Notes: a model not told the origin generated them from the sequence alone. A stretch of 64,000 bases of DNA from Saccharopolyspora rectivirgula DSM 43747 (GCF_000497205.1 NZ_AYJW01000011.1:1-64000); one strand, 5' to 3'; numbered from the stretch's first letter, positions 1 to 11,141 are shown. Numbers and translations are program-made.

Positions 1-100
1 CGGCAAGATCATCGCCATCAACCCGCTGCCCGAAACCGGTCTGATGAGGTTCAAGAACCCGCAGACCGCGCGGGGCGTCATCGGCAGTGGGACCGCGCTG

Positions 101-987
<887 letters not shown>

Positions 988-1180
988 GAACCTGCCTCCC
1001 CTACCGGAGACCACGCGGATCGGAGCGGCTGACCGAGCCACTTAATCCTGTTTGATCTTCTTGGTGTCCCCAACCACCATAAGTCGAGCTCATCAACCGG
1101 TACTACCGCGCTGGCCCGGTCGCCCGCAGGCGGAGCAACGGGGGAGCCGATGCCCGCAGAAGGCGCTGAACAGCCGCTCG

Positions 1181-1193
1181 TAGAATTCGGAGT
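1181..1193 (+). promoter_or_regulatory. Leaderless-type -10 of valS
   Basis: TAGAAT (1181-1186) ends 7 nt before the GTG start. A transcript starting at the usual distance from the -10 would begin at or next to the start codon, so a leaderless mRNA is likely. I see no convincing -35. Confidence 0.5.
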
Positions 1194-3827
1194 GTGACTG
1201 AGACCCATGCTGCGCAGCCCCGTGAACTTCCGTCGTCCTGGAATCCAGCCGACGTAGAGGCCGAGCTGTACCAGCGCTGGGTAGAAGCCGGTTATTTCAC
1301 CGCCGACGCGAACAGCGACAAGCCTCCGTTCTCGATCGTCATCCCGCCGCCGAACGTCACCGGCAGCCTGCACATCGGGCACGCCTACGAGCACACCCTG
1401 ATGGACCTGCTGATCCGGCGCCGCCGCATGCAGGGGTACGAGACGCTGTGGCTGCCCGGTATGGACCACGCCAGCATCGCCGTGCAGGCGCTGGTGGAGA
1501 AGCAGCTGCGGGACGAGGGCATCGACCACCGCGACCTCGGCCGGGAAGCCTTCGTCGAGCGCGTGTGGCAGTGGAAGGAGAAGCACGGCGGGGCCATCCT
1601 GTCCCAGATGCGCCGCATGGGTGACAGCGTCGACTGGACCCGCGAGCGCTTCACCATGGACGAGGGGCTCTCCCGCGCCGTCCAGACGATCTTCAAGAAG
1701 CTGTACGACGACGGGTTGATCTACCGGGCCGAGCGGCTGGTCAACTGGTCGCCGCAGATGCAGACCACCTTGTCCGACATCGAGGTCGAGTACAAGGAGG
1801 TCGAGGGCGAGCTCGTCTCCATGCGCTACGGGGACGGCGAGAACTCCATCGTGGTGGCCACCACCCGGGTGGAGACGATGCTCGGCGACACCGCGGTGGC
1901 GGTGCACCCGGACGACGACCGGTACAAGCACTTGGTCGGCACGGAGGTCGAGCTGCCGCTGACCGGCCGGAAGATCCCGATCATCGCCGACGAGCACGTC
2001 GACCCCGAGTTCGGCACCGGCGCGGTCAAGGTGACCCCGGCGCACGACCCGAACGACTTCGAGATCGGCAAGCGGCACGGCCTGCCGATGCTGACGATCA
2101 TGGACGAAGCCGGCCGCATCGCCGGGACCGGCACCCAGTTCGACGGCATGGACCGGTTCGAGGCCCGGAAGGCGGTCCGCGAAGCGCTCCGCGCCGAGGG
2201 GCGCATCGTCGCTGAGAAGCGGCCGTATCTGCACAGCGTGGGGCACAGCTCGCGGTCGAAGGAGCCGATCGAGCCGCGGCTGTCGATGCAGTGGTTCGTC
2301 AAAGTGGGTCCGCTGGCCAAGGCGGCCGGGGACGCGGTGCGCGACGGTCGGGTGCAGATCCACCCGCCGGAAATGGCCAAGCGCTACTTCGACTGGGTCG
2401 ACAACATGCACGACTGGTGCATCTCGCGCCAGTTGTGGTGGGGGCACCGGATCCCGGTGTGGCACGGCCCCAACGGCGAGATGGTGTGCGTGGGCCCGGA
2501 CGAGGAACCGCCCACCGGCGAGGGCTGGTACCAGGACGAGGACGTCCTCGACACCTGGTTCTCCTCCGGCCTGTGGCCGTTCTCCACGATGGGCTGGCCG
2601 GACGACACCGCCGACCTGCGGAAGTTCTACCCGACCAGCGTGCTGGTCACCGGCTACGACATCCTGTTCTTCTGGGTGGCCCGGATGATGATGTTCGGGC
2701 TGTACGCGATGGACGGGGTGGAGCCGTTCAAGGTGATCGCCCTGCACGGCATGGTCCGGGACGCCCACGGCAAGAAGATGTCCAAGTCGGCGGGCAACAC
2801 CGTGGACCCGCTGGTGTGGATGGACGAGTACGGCACCGACGCCCTGCGGTTCACGCTGGCGCGCGGAGCCAACCCGGGCACGGACGTGCCGATCGGGGAG
2901 GAGTGGGTCGCCGGTTCCCGGAGCTTCTGCACGAAGCTGTTCAACGCCACCAAGTTCGCGTTGATGAACGGGGCGCGGGTGCCGGAGGCGCCGCTGCAGC
3001 GGGACGAGCTGACCGATGCGGACCGCTGGATCGTCGACCGGGTCGGCCAGTTGGCGTCTGATGTGGACAACCTGCTGGAGGACTTCCAGTTCGCCAAGGC
3101 CACCGAGCTGCTCTACCACTTCACGTGGGACGAGTTCTGCGACTGGTACCTCGAGCTGTCCAAGGTCCAGATGGACGAGGACGGCCCGCGGGCCGAGCGG
3201 ACCCGGGAAGTCCTCGGCTACGTGCTGGACATCCTGCTGCGGCTGCTGCACCCGATCATCCCGTTCATCACGGAGAAGCTGTGGACCACGCTGACCGGCG
3301 GTGAGTCGTTGGTCATCGCGGAGTGGCCGAAGCCGGCGACCGAACCGGTCGACGAGGCGGCGGCCGAACGGATCGCCGCGGTGCAGAAGCTGGTCACCGA
3401 AATCCGCCGGTTCCGCTCCGACCAGGGCCTCAAGCCCGGACAGCGGGTGGCCGCCCGGTTGGACGGCATCGAGGCGCAGGGATTGGCCGGGCACGTCAAG
3501 GCGGTTCGCGCGCTGGCCCGCATCACCGAGCCGGAGGACGGTTTCACGTCCAGCGCTTCGATCGAGGTCGGCTTGCCCGGTGGGGTGGTCACCGTTTCCC
3601 TCGACCTGTCCGGCGCGATCGACGTCGCGGCGGAGCGCAAGCGGCTGAACAAGGACTTGGCCGCGGCCGAGAAGGAACTGGCCAACACCGAGAAGAAGCT
3701 GCAGAACCCGGCGTTCTTGGAGAAGGCGCCGGCCGAAGTGGTGGACAAGATCAAGGTGCGCCGGGAGACGGCCCAGGCCGACATCGAGCGCATCAAGTCC
3801 CGCCTGGCGGCTCTCCCGCAGGGCTGA
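1194..3827 (+). CDS. valS: Valine--tRNA ligase
   Basis: Cytoplasmic class I aminoacyl-tRNA synthetase of 877 residues that charges tRNA-Val. The ATP-binding HIGH motif is at residues 60-63, within [19 protein letters not shown] is at 528-532. Between them lies the CP1 editing domain, which hydrolyses mischarged Thr-tRNA-Val ([17 protein letters not shown]). A C-terminal anticodon-binding domain is followed by the Val-specific coiled-coil tail, rich in Lys and Glu (residues about 815-877). Length and motif order match bacterial ValS. The GTG at 1194 is chosen because TAGAAT sits 7 nt upstream and the protein then begins where relatives do. The gene is followed by folC, the common valS-folC order, 139 bp downstream. 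Confidence 0.98.
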   Translation: MTETHAAQPRELPSSWNPADVEAELYQRWVEAGYFTADANSDKPPFSIVIPPPNVTGSLHIGHAYEHTLMDLLIRRRRMQGYETLWLPGMDHASIAVQALVEKQLRDEGIDHRDLGREAFVERVWQWKEKHGGAILSQMRRMGDSVDWTRERFTMDEGLSRAVQTIFKKLYDDGLIYRAERLVNWSPQMQTTLSDIEVEYKEVEGELVSMRYGDGENSIVVATTRVETMLGDTAVAVHPDDDRYKHLVGTEVELPLTGRKIPIIADEHVDPEFGTGAVKVTPAHDPNDFEIGKRHGLPMLTIMDEAGRIAGTGTQFDGMDRFEARKAVREALRAEGRIVAEKRPYLHSVGHSSRSKEPIEPRLSMQWFVKVGPLAKAAGDAVRDGRVQIHPPEMAKRYFDWVDNMHDWCISRQLWWGHRIPVWHGPNGEMVCVGPDEEPPTGEGWYQDEDVLDTWFSSGLWPFSTMGWPDDTADLRKFYPTSVLVTGYDILFFWVARMMMFGLYAMDGVEPFKVIALHGMVRDAHGKKMSKSAGNTVDPLVWMDEYGTDALRFTLARGANPGTDVPIGEEWVAGSRSFCTKLFNATKFALMNGARVPEAPLQRDELTDADRWIVDRVGQLASDVDNLLEDFQFAKATELLYHFTWDEFCDWYLELSKVQMDEDGPRAERTREVLGYVLDILLRLLHPIIPFITEKLWTTLTGGESLVIAEWPKPATEPVDEAAAERIAAVQKLVTEIRRFRSDQGLKPGQRVAARLDGIEAQGLAGHVKAVRALARITEPEDGFTSSASIEVGLPGGVVTVSLDLSGAIDVAAERKRLNKDLAAAEKELANTEKKLQNPAFLEKAPAEVVDKIKVRRETAQADIERIKSRLAALPQG

Positions 3828-3837
3828 AAGATCGTTG

Positions 3838-3871
3838 GTGGCACCTGGCCGGTGGCCCGGTCAGGTGCCAC
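3838..3871 (+). terminator. Hairpin after valS
   Basis: A perfect 10-bp stem (GTGGCACCTG at 3838-3847 with CAGGTGCCAC at 3862-3871) starts 11 nt after the valS stop. It has no T-tract, so it may be an attenuating or Rho-linked hairpin rather than a classical terminator. Confidence 0.5.
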
Positions 3872-3966
3872 TGCGCACCTCCCCGGGCTGGGCAGCAAGG
3901 TTTGTGTCGCGCACCGACACGTAGACTGACCTCGGCATTCAGTCGGGGCGCGAGGAGTGAGGGCAC

Positions 3967-5334
3967 GTGTTCGGCATTGATCCTGCCGAGCTGCAGGAAT
4001 TGCGAGCGGTCGAAGCGGAGCTCAACGAGCGCTGGCCGGAAACCAAGATCGAACCGTCGCTGGACCGGATCGAGGCGTTGACCGAGCTGCTGGCCGAGCC
4101 CCAGCGCACCTACCCGGTCATCCACGTGGCGGGCACCAACGGCAAGACCTCCACCTCGCGCATGGTGGACGCGCTGCTGACCAAGCACGGGCTGCGCACC
4201 GGCCGGTACACCAGCCCGCACCTGCAGCTGGCCACCGAGCGCATCAGCATCGACAGCGCACCGATCAGTCCTCGCGCCTACGTGGAGGCCTACCGGGACA
4301 TCGCGCCCTACGTCTCCATGGTGGATTCGCGCAGCGACATCCGGATGAGCAAGTTCGAGGTGCTCACCGGAATGGCCTTCGCCGCCTTCGCCGACGCTCC
4401 GGTGGAGGCCGCCGTCCTGGAGGTGGGGCTCGGGGGCAGCTGGGACGCCACCAACGTGGCCGACGCGAAGGTGTCGGTGATCTGCCCGGTCGCCATGGAC
4501 CACGCCGACTACCTCGGTGACGACCTGGAGTCGATCGGTCGGGAGAAGGCCGGGGTCATCAAGCCCGGTTCGATCGCCGTCGTGGCGGAGCAGCGGCCGG
4601 AGGCAGCGCAAGCCATCTACCAGCGCATCGCCGAGGTGGACGCCACGGTGGCCCGGGAAGGGCAGGAGTTCGGGGTGCTGTCCCGCACGATCGCGGTCGG
4701 GGGGCAGATGCTCCAGCTGCAGGGGCTCGGTGGCGTCTACGACGAGATCTTCCTGCCGCTGCACGGGGCGCACCAGGCCCGCAACGCCGCCCTGGCCCTG
4801 GCCGCGGCGGAGGCGTTCCTGGGCGCGGGCGCGGAGCACAAGCTCACCGAGGACGTGGTGCGGGAAGCGTTCGCCAGCGTGATCACCCCGGGCCGGTTGG
4901 AGCGGGTGCGGTCGGCCCCGGCGGTGCTGGTGGACGCGGCGCACAACCCGCACGGTGCCCGGGCGCTGGCGGAGACGCTCAGCTCGGAGTTCTCCTTCCG
5001 CAAGCTGGTCGCGGTGGTGGGAGTGCTGGGCGACAAGGACGCGTCGGGCATCCTCGGTGCGCTGGAGCCGGTGGTGGACGAAGTGGTCATCACCCGCAAC
5101 TCCTCGCCGCGGGCGGTGAACCCGGACGAGTTGGCCCGCATCGCCAAGGACGTCTTCGGGCCGGACCGGATCGTCGTCGAGCCCCGGTTGGACGACGCGG
5201 TGGACACCGCGGTCCAGCTGGCGGAGGAGACCTCCCAGCCCCAGGACCCGGTTTCCGGCGGCGGTGTGGTGATCACCGGTTCTGTCGTGACCGCTGGGGA
5301 AGCCCGTGCCCTGTTCGGTAAGGAGCCGGCATGA
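3967..5334 (+). CDS. folC: Folylpolyglutamate synthase / dihydrofolate synthase
   Basis: ATP-dependent ligase of the Mur ligase superfamily, 455 residues. It adds glutamate to folates and, in bifunctional members, makes dihydrofolate from dihydropteroate. The P-loop GTNGKTSTSR begins at residue 56. The family motif RTGRYTSPHL follows near residue 78, then EVGLGGSWDATN and the C-terminal domain entry DAAHNPHGA. The GTG start follows GAGGAGTGAGG. A -10-like TAGACT lies at 3922-3927, which would give a short leader of about 35 nt. The stop overlaps the ATG of the next gene (ATGA), so the two are translationally coupled. Confidence 0.97.
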   Translation: MFGIDPAELQELRAVEAELNERWPETKIEPSLDRIEALTELLAEPQRTYPVIHVAGTNGKTSTSRMVDALLTKHGLRTGRYTSPHLQLATERISIDSAPISPRAYVEAYRDIAPYVSMVDSRSDIRMSKFEVLTGMAFAAFADAPVEAAVLEVGLGGSWDATNVADAKVSVICPVAMDHADYLGDDLESIGREKAGVIKPGSIAVVAEQRPEAAQAIYQRIAEVDATVAREGQEFGVLSRTIAVGGQMLQLQGLGGVYDEIFLPLHGAHQARNAALALAAAEAFLGAGAEHKLTEDVVREAFASVITPGRLERVRSAPAVLVDAAHNPHGARALAETLSSEFSFRKLVAVVGVLGDKDASGILGALEPVVDEVVITRNSSPRAVNPDELARIAKDVFGPDRIVVEPRLDDAVDTAVQLAEETSQPQDPVSGGGVVITGSVVTAGEARALFGKEPA

Positions 5335-5783
5335 GCGAGAACGAGTTGCCGAAGGACGAAACCGGTCTGCCGGTGCCGCCCCCTGGCGTGCGGGACCCGT
5401 GGAAGGGGCTGCGCGGGGTGATGGCGGGCACCCTGGTTCTCGAGTTCATCGTCTTCTTGCTCGCGCTGCCGGTGGTGTGGCAGTTCGGCGGGGGCGTTTC
5501 CAGCGCCGGGTTCACCGTGGTGGCGGTGCTGTCCGGGCTGATGCTGGTGGCGGCGTTCGTGCAGCGGAAGACCTGGGGGCTGTGGGTGGCCCTCGCGCTG
5601 CAGGCCGCCATGGTCGTGTGCGCGGTGGTGCACCCCGCGATCGGGATCATGGGCGCCATCTTCGCCGCGATCTGGGGGTACATCCTGTACCTGCGCCGCG
5701 ACGTGGCCCGCCGGATGCAGGCCGGGCAGCTCTACGACCAGCTGGGGCATCCGCCCGGGTACCCGCCGGAGGAGCAGGGCTGA
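5331..5783 (+). CDS. DUF4233 family membrane protein
   Basis: A 150-residue integral membrane protein whose start overlaps the folC stop by 4 nt. After a hydrophilic, proline-rich N-terminus (about 25 residues) it has three to four hydrophobic segments (about 30-52, 58-77, 83-100 and 104-120). The C-terminus is basic then acidic (YLRRDVARRMQAGQLYDQL). DUF4233 proteins sit directly after folC, and often before ndk, in many actinobacteria. Their function is unknown, and nothing here points to an enzymatic role. Confidence 0.88.
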   Translation: MSENELPKDETGLPVPPPGVRDPWKGLRGVMAGTLVLEFIVFLLALPVVWQFGGGVSSAGFTVVAVLSGLMLVAAFVQRKTWGLWVALALQAAMVVCAVVHPAIGIMGAIFAAIWGYILYLRRDVARRMQAGQLYDQLGHPPGYPPEEQG

Positions 5784-5793
5784 GCCGCCCGGC

Positions 5794-6894
5794 TCACCGG
5801 ATGTCGATCACGGAACGCCCGATGGTCTCGCCGCGGTCGAGCGCGGTGAAGGCCTCCTGCACCTGGCTGAACGGGTAGCGCCGGGTGATGGCGTCCTTCG
5901 GGCGGAGCTGTCCGCGGGCCACCAGGTCGAGCAGGATCGGCATGTCCCGCCGGGGTTTGGCCCCGTAGGAGCCTTTGATCTGCAGCTTCCGGCGGGCGAT
6001 CGTGGCCAGGTCGAATTCGCCGGTGGTGCCCTTGGGGGCGATGCCCACCACCACGACCTGGCCTCCTTCGACCACGCAGTCGCGGGCGATGCCGAAGGTG
6101 GCGGTCGAACCGAGCGCTTCGAAGGCCACGTCCACGCCCCGGCCCCCGGTGATCTCGCGGATCGCTTCGGCGGCGTCGACCTGGGCGGAGTTCACGGTGT
6201 GGGTGGCGCCCAGTTTGCTGGCCGCGGTGAGCTTGTCGTCGCTGATGTCCACGGCGATGATCGTCGAGGCGCCGAACACGGAGGCCAGCTGCACCAGGGC
6301 GGAGCCCACTCCACCGGTGGCCACCACCGCGACCGAGTCCCCGACCTTGACGTCCGCGGCGTGCCGCAGGGCCCCGTAGGCGGTCATCGTGGAGCAGCCG
6401 ACCGAGGCCACGTCGGCCAGTGCGACGCCGTCCGGCACGCGGAACACCGAGGTCGCCGGGGTGACGCAGCGTTCGGCGAGGCCGCCCATGGAGTACATCC
6501 ACACCGGTTCGCCATCGGGGCGGTGCAGGCGGGTCCGGTCGTCGTAGAGACGTCCTTTGGCGCGGTTGAACGCGAAGAACTGCCGGCAGATCTCCTCGTT
6601 GCCGCGAGCGCACTGCTCGCACTGGCCGCACGGCATGATGAAGCTGGTGACCACTGGATCGCCGACGGACAGCCCGGTGACTCCGGGACCGACTTCGGAG
6701 ATCACCCCGGCCACTTCGTGGCCGAGCACGGCGGGGGTGGGGAAAGCCAGTTCGCCTTTCATGACGTGCAGATCGCTGTGGCAGGCGCCGCAGGAGTGGA
6801 CGTCGATCGCCACTTCGCCCACCCCGGGTTCCGGGTCGGCGAGCTCTTCGATCTGCAACGGGCGGTTCGGGGCAGTGTGCACAGCGGCGTGCAT
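5794..6894 (-). CDS. Zinc-dependent alcohol dehydrogenase (MDR family)
   Basis: NAD(P)-dependent medium-chain dehydrogenase of 366 residues. The catalytic zinc ligands are in CGACHSDLH near residue 35 and GHEVAG near residue 57. The structural zinc site is the four-Cys cluster CGQCEQCARGNEEIC, about residues 87-101. The Rossmann fold carries VVATGGVGSALVQLA near residue 190. I chose the ATG at 6894, preceded by GGGAGG; a longer open frame reaches upstream to 7149 but lacks family similarity. The physiological alcohol or aldehyde cannot be deduced. The gene converges with the DUF4233 gene, with 10 nt between stops, and is divergent from ndk. Confidence 0.92.
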   Translation of the reverse strand: MHAAVHTAPNRPLQIEELADPEPGVGEVAIDVHSCGACHSDLHVMKGELAFPTPAVLGHEVAGVISEVGPGVTGLSVGDPVVTSFIMPCGQCEQCARGNEEICRQFFAFNRAKGRLYDDRTRLHRPDGEPVWMYSMGGLAERCVTPATSVFRVPDGVALADVASVGCSTMTAYGALRHAADVKVGDSVAVVATGGVGSALVQLASVFGASTIIAVDISDDKLTAASKLGATHTVNSAQVDAAEAIREITGGRGVDVAFEALGSTATFGIARDCVVEGGQVVVVGIAPKGTTGEFDLATIARRKLQIKGSYGAKPRRDMPILLDLVARGQLRPKDAITRRYPFSQVQEAFTALDRGETIGRSVIDIR

Positions 6895-7120
6895 TCGGCC
6901 TCCCAGATCAAACCGGCCAGTCGGTCGGGGAGAAGCTACCTTGTGACTCACGCCGCATGCCATCGTCAATTCGGGGGACACCGGGTGCGGAGGTGACCTG
7001 TGCGCGCCGCGGACCGCCCAGCCCCGCTGCACTTCGTGCGCCAGCTGCATCGATACCCTGACTGGAGCAACGGGCGCTCGTCGAGCACCTGCGGCGCCCC
7101 GGTCTGCGAAGGAGAGGAAC

Positions 7121-7537
7121 GTGAACGAGCGCACCCTGGTTCTGGTCAAGCCCGACGGGGTTCAGCGAGGACTGGTCGGCGAAGTCATCAGCCGCATCGA
7201 GCGCAAGGGCCTGAAGCTGGTCGCGCTGCAGCTGAAGAACGTGGACCGCAAGCTGGCGGAGCAGCACTACGCGGAGCACGACGGCAAGCCGTTCTTCAAC
7301 GACCTGCTCGAGTTCATCACCTCCGGCCCGGTGGTGGCCGCGGTGGTCGAGGGCCCGCGGGCGGTTTCGGCGTTCCGGCAGATCGCCGGTGGCACCGACC
7401 CGGTGGAGAAGGCTGCGCCGGGCAGCATCCGCGGCGACTACGGCCTGGAAGTGCAGTACAACCTGGTGCACGGGTCGGACTCGCCGGAGTCCGCGCAGCG
7501 GGAGATCAAGCTGTGGTTCCCGGAGCTGGAGAACTAG
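7121..7537 (+). CDS. ndk: Nucleoside diphosphate kinase
   Basis: A 138-residue enzyme that transfers the gamma-phosphate of NTPs to NDPs through a phosphohistidine. The active-site His117 lies in the signature NLVHGSDS. The N-terminal [14 protein letters not shown] and the nucleotide-binding GDYG segment are present, and the length is typical. The GTG start follows AAGGAGAGG. A -10-like TACCCT is at 7055-7060, giving a leader of about 55 nt. The next gene begins one base after this stop. Confidence 0.98.
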   Translation: MNERTLVLVKPDGVQRGLVGEVISRIERKGLKLVALQLKNVDRKLAEQHYAEHDGKPFFNDLLEFITSGPVVAAVVEGPRAVSAFRQIAGGTDPVEKAAPGSIRGDYGLEVQYNLVHGSDSPESAQREIKLWFPELEN

Positions 7538-7538
7538 A

Positions 7539-8084
7539 TTGTCCGAGATCAGCGTTGACCCCGAAGGTTTCGTGACCGGTCCGCACCGGGTGGACACCCC
7601 TCATCCGGAACTGCCGGCGGCGCTGGCAGACCTCTGGGGGCGGGTGACCGTTGCGGGTGGTTGCGTGGGGTTCAAACCCACCGACGAGGTGGACCGGTTG
7701 CGGTCGGTAGCCGAGGAGCTCGTCGAGGACGTCCGCAACCGCCGGGCGAACCTGCTCACGATCGGCCAGCAGCACGTGCTGGTCGGCGCAGCGGTGCTGC
7801 GCGCTCGCCGGATGCCGGTGTACCAGCACACCGGTGAACTGGTGGCGATCGCGGTGGACCCGGTGCTCGACGGCAAGGGATGGGACAAGCAGCTGCACGA
7901 CGCCGCCCTGGTGCAGGCGCAGGCGATGGGATTGCAGCAGCTGGACACCGCGGTGCCGGCGGGGCACGCCCTGGAGGACTTCTACCGGGAGCAGGGCTGG
8001 CGCGAGCGGGGCCGCTGGCCGGACGCGGCGCAGCTGGCCGAGGACGACCGCCGGGACCTGGTCTGGTTCACCCGCGAAGTCTGA
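7539..8084 (+). CDS. GNAT-family N-acetyltransferase
   Basis: A 181-residue acetyl-CoA-dependent acetyltransferase. The start is inferred to be TTG at 7539, one nucleotide after the ndk stop and downstream of GGAGCTGGAG; no ATG or GTG fits the conserved N-terminus. Characteristic GNAT elements are the central strand GELVAIAVDPVLDGKGWDKQLHDAAL (interrupted here at V-x3-G-x-G-like positions around residue 115) and the C-terminal DFYREQGWRERG. The acceptor is unknown. Placement implies cotranscription with ndk. Confidence 0.85.
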   Translation: MSEISVDPEGFVTGPHRVDTPHPELPAALADLWGRVTVAGGCVGFKPTDEVDRLRSVAEELVEDVRNRRANLLTIGQQHVLVGAAVLRARRMPVYQHTGELVAIAVDPVLDGKGWDKQLHDAALVQAQAMGLQQLDTAVPAGHALEDFYREQGWRERGRWPDAAQLAEDDRRDLVWFTREV

Positions 8085-8173
8085 TCGCGTTCTGAACGCG
8101 CCGTTCGGCGGGCGGTTCCGGCCGGTGAGGAGCGCCGGGATCGCCCGCTTGGCTGTGGCCGCGGGGCGGCCAC

Positions 8174-8185
8174 TACCCTGGTCAC
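8174..8185 (+). promoter_or_regulatory. Leaderless-type -10 of the radical SAM gene
   Basis: TACCCT (8174-8179) ends 6 nt before the GTG start at 8186. No ribosome-binding site lies in the gap. Confidence 0.5.
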
Positions 8186-10153
8186 GTGAGTGTGGAGTCC
8201 GTCTTCGGCAGACTGGAACCGCTGCTGGCGCGTGTTTCGAAACCCGTGCAGTACGTGGGCGGGGAACTCAACGCGTCGGTGAAGGACTGGGACGAGGTCA
8301 CCGTCCGGTGGTGCTTGATGTACCCGGACGCGTACGAGGTCGGCCTGCCGAACCAGGGCATTCAGATCCTCTACGAGATCCTGAACGAGCAGGACGACGT
8401 GCTGGCCGAGCGCACCTACTCGGTGTGGCCGGACCTCGAGGAGCTGATGCGGGAGCACGGCATCCCGCAGTTCAGCGTGGACGGCCACCGCCCGGTCGGG
8501 GCGTTCGACGTGCTCGGTGTCAGCTTCGCCACCGAACTCGGCTACACCAACCTGCTCACCGGGCTCGACCTGGCCGGTATCCCGTTGCACGCGGTGGACC
8601 GCACCGATGAGCACCCGGTGGTGCTGGCCGGTGGCCACGCCGCGTTCAACCCCGAGCCGATCGCCGACTTCATCGACGCGGCGGTGCTCGGCGACGGTGA
8701 AGAGGCCGTCCTGGAGATCACCGACGCCATTCGGCAGTGGAAGAACGAGGGCCGGCCCGGCGGGCGGGACGAGCTCCTGCTGCGGCTCGCCGAGTCGGGC
8801 GGTGTCTACGTGCCGAAGTTCTACGACGTCAGCTACCACTCCGACGGCACCATCGCCGAGGTCGTGCCCAACCGCGACCGGGTTCCCTACCGGGTGTTCA
8901 AGCGGACCACCATGAACCTGGACGCCTGGCCGTACCCGAAGAAGCCGTTGGTGCCGCTCGCGGAGAGCGTGCACGAGCGGATGAGCGTGGAGATCTTCCG
9001 CGGGTGCACCCGTGGCTGCCGGTTCTGCCAGGCCGGAATGATCACCCGCCCGGTGCGGGAGCGTTCCATCGAGGGCATCGGCCAGATGGTGCAGCGGGGC
9101 CTGGAGGCGACCGGGTTCGAGGAGGTCGGGCTGCTCTCCCTGAGCTCCGCCGACCACTCCGAGATCAAGGAGATCACCAAGGGGCTGGCGGACCGCTACG
9201 AGGGCACCAACACGAGCCTGTCGTTGCCGTCGACCCGGGTGGACGCCTTCAACGTCGACCTGGCCAACGAGCTCTCCCGCAACGGGCGGCGGACCGGGTT
9301 GACCTTCGCCCCCGAGGGCGGCAGCGAGCGGATCCGCAAGGTCATCAACAAGATGGTCTCGGAGGAGGACCTGATCCGCACCGTCACCACCGCCTATGCG
9401 AACGGGTGGCGGCAGGTCAAGCTGTACTTCATGTGCGGTTTGCCCACCGAGACCGATGAAGACGTGCTGCAGATCGCGGAGATGGCCCGCAACGTCATCC
9501 GGGCCGGCCGGGCGGAGACCGGTCGCAAGGACATCCGGTGCACCATCTCGATCGGCGGTTTCGTCCCCAAACCGCACACGCCGTTCCAGTGGGCGGCGCA
9601 GGCCGACCCGGACACGATCAACGACCGGTTGCGCAAGCTGCGGGAAGCGGTCAACTCCGACCGCTCGCTGGGGCGCAACATCGGCATGCGCTACCACGAC
9701 GGCAGGCCGTCGTTGATCGAAGGCCTGCTGTCCCGCGGCGACCGGCGGGTCGGCCGGGTCGTGGAACGGGTTTGGCGGGAAGGTGGCCGGTTCGACGGTT
9801 GGAACGAGCACTTCTCCTTCGAGCGCTGGGTCCGCTGCGCGGAGGAGGAGCTGGCCCCGTACGGGGTCGACCTCGACTGGTTCACCACCCGGGAGCGCAC
9901 CCAGGACGAGGTCCTGCCCTGGGACCACCTCGACTCCGGTCTGGAGAAGGAGTGGTTGTGGGCCGACTGGCAGGACGCGCTGGACGAGCGCGAGCAGGAC
10001 GACTGCCGCTGGACGCCGTGCTTCGACTGCGGTGTCTGCCCCACGATGGGCACGGACATCGAGGTCGGGCCGTCCGGGCGCAAGCTGCTGCCGATCAGCC
10101 CGGTGGGGCAGGGAGCTCCGGTGCGCAACCCGGCGTTCAGCCAGTCCCAATGA
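8186..10153 (+). CDS. B12-binding-type radical SAM protein, TIGR03960 family
   Basis: A 655-residue protein with an N-terminal Rossmann-like segment resembling cobalamin-binding folds (about residues 30-200). A radical SAM core follows, with the 4Fe-4S motif CTRGCRFC near residues 275-282 (the Cx3Cx2C pattern). The C-terminus has a second Cys cluster, CFDCGVC near residue 614, of unknown use. Members of this family nearly always precede a DUF2344/TIGR03936 protein and often RNase E/G, as here. The reaction is unknown; an RNA or ribosome-related substrate is only an inference from context. The GTG start is supported by a leaderless-type promoter. Confidence 0.93.
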   Translation: MSVESVFGRLEPLLARVSKPVQYVGGELNASVKDWDEVTVRWCLMYPDAYEVGLPNQGIQILYEILNEQDDVLAERTYSVWPDLEELMREHGIPQFSVDGHRPVGAFDVLGVSFATELGYTNLLTGLDLAGIPLHAVDRTDEHPVVLAGGHAAFNPEPIADFIDAAVLGDGEEAVLEITDAIRQWKNEGRPGGRDELLLRLAESGGVYVPKFYDVSYHSDGTIAEVVPNRDRVPYRVFKRTTMNLDAWPYPKKPLVPLAESVHERMSVEIFRGCTRGCRFCQAGMITRPVRERSIEGIGQMVQRGLEATGFEEVGLLSLSSADHSEIKEITKGLADRYEGTNTSLSLPSTRVDAFNVDLANELSRNGRRTGLTFAPEGGSERIRKVINKMVSEEDLIRTVTTAYANGWRQVKLYFMCGLPTETDEDVLQIAEMARNVIRAGRAETGRKDIRCTISIGGFVPKPHTPFQWAAQADPDTINDRLRKLREAVNSDRSLGRNIGMRYHDGRPSLIEGLLSRGDRRVGRVVERVWREGGRFDGWNEHFSFERWVRCAEEELAPYGVDLDWFTTRERTQDEVLPWDHLDSGLEKEWLWADWQDALDEREQDDCRWTPCFDCGVCPTMGTDIEVGPSGRKLLPISPVGQGAPVRNPAFSQSQ

Positions 10154-10355
10154 GTCCGGGCCGGCCCGTTGGCGGGGCTGCCACCAGCGCCCGCTCGCGG
10201 GCCGGTGCACCACCGTCATTTGCCGGGCAGGTGTTGCCACAGGGACGTGAAGCAAGCAAGCATCGTCGTCGACACGGCCAGCAGGCCAGGTTGACGAGCA
10301 TGGTCGGGAGGGCATTCTGAGTCGACAGGATCAACCGAACCCTTCGGCGCCGCCG

Positions 10356-11141
10356 GTGCAGCGGTTGCGGCTGCGCTACGCCAAGCGCGGCCGGCTGCGG
10401 TTCACGTCGCACCGCGATGTGGCTCGGGCTTTCGAGCGGGCGCTGCGGCGGGCCGGGGTTCCGATGGCTTACTCCCAGGGGTACAGCCCCCACCCGAAGA
10501 TCTCCTGGGCAGGGGCGGCGCCGACCGGGGTGGCCAGCGAAGCCGAGTACGTCGAGCTCCAGCTGGTCGAGCGAGTGGCTCCCGAGGTGCTGCGCGAGGA
10601 GTTGGACGCGGCGCTGCCGGCGGGCATCGACGTGCTGACGGCTGTGGAAGCCGATGCGCAACCGCTGGCTGACCAGCTGGAGGTCAGCCGCTGGCGGATC
10701 GATCTGCCCGGCACCGGTGTTGCGGAGCTGCGGGACGCGGTTTCGGCGGTGCTGGCGGCGGACAGCGTTCCGGTGGAGCGGATGACCAAGAACGGGCGTC
10801 GCACGATCGACGCTCGGGCCGCGCTGGTCAGCGCTGAAGTGCTCGGCAGCGACGAAGTGGTTGCGCTGGGTGAGCAAAGAGGTCCAATCAACGCCCGAGT
10901 GGACGATTGGCCTGACAGCGGCGAACCGTATGGGATACTTGTAGCGGTCGTACGGCACACAACACCGGTCGTGCGACCTGACGACGTACTGAGCGCCCTG
11001 CGTGTCGTCGCCGGTTTGGCACCGTCGGCCGCCGCGAGCGCGACCCGGCTGGAGCAGGGCCGGCTCGAGAGTGGCGGCAGGATTGCCGACCCGTTGGCCC
11101 AGGACTCAGTCGGCGACCGATATCCGGCGGGGAGACCGTAG
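10356..11141 (+). CDS. DUF2344 / TIGR03936 family protein, radical SAM partner
   Basis: At least 261 residues. It opens with RLRLRYAKRGRLRFTSHRDVARAFERALRR, the family's most conserved stretch (interrupted in this quotation only by length limits), and has YSQGYSPHPKISWA near residue 40. Some bacteria fuse this domain directly to the TIGR03960 radical SAM protein, so the two probably act as a pair; function is unknown. The start is uncertain. GTG 10356 is the first conventional codon, but the frame is open upstream, and a GGGAGG motif (10307-10312) sits just before ATT 10314 and CTG 10317, which would add 13-14 residues starting near SRQDQ. The gene is 202 bp after its partner and 169 bp before rne. 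Confidence 0.9.
   Translation: MQRLRLRYAKRGRLRFTSHRDVARAFERALRRAGVPMAYSQGYSPHPKISWAGAAPTGVASEAEYVELQLVERVAPEVLREELDAALPAGIDVLTAVEADAQPLADQLEVSRWRIDLPGTGVAELRDAVSAVLAADSVPVERMTKNGRRTIDARAALVSAEVLGSDEVVALGEQRGPINARVDDWPDSGEPYGILVAVVRHTTPVVRPDDVLSALRVVAGLAPSAAASATRLEQGRLESGGRIADPLAQDSVGDRYPAGRP

Noticed and set aside
988-1193. A T-box riboswitch before valS
   Set aside because: I found no T-box consensus or specifier-loop structure, and the -10-like hexamer 7 nt from the GTG leaves no room for a leader.
8086-8100. CGCGTTC-T-GAACGCG as a terminator after the acetyltransferase gene
   Set aside because: The stem is 7 bp with a 1-nt loop, which cannot fold as an intramolecular hairpin of normal geometry, and no T-tract follows.
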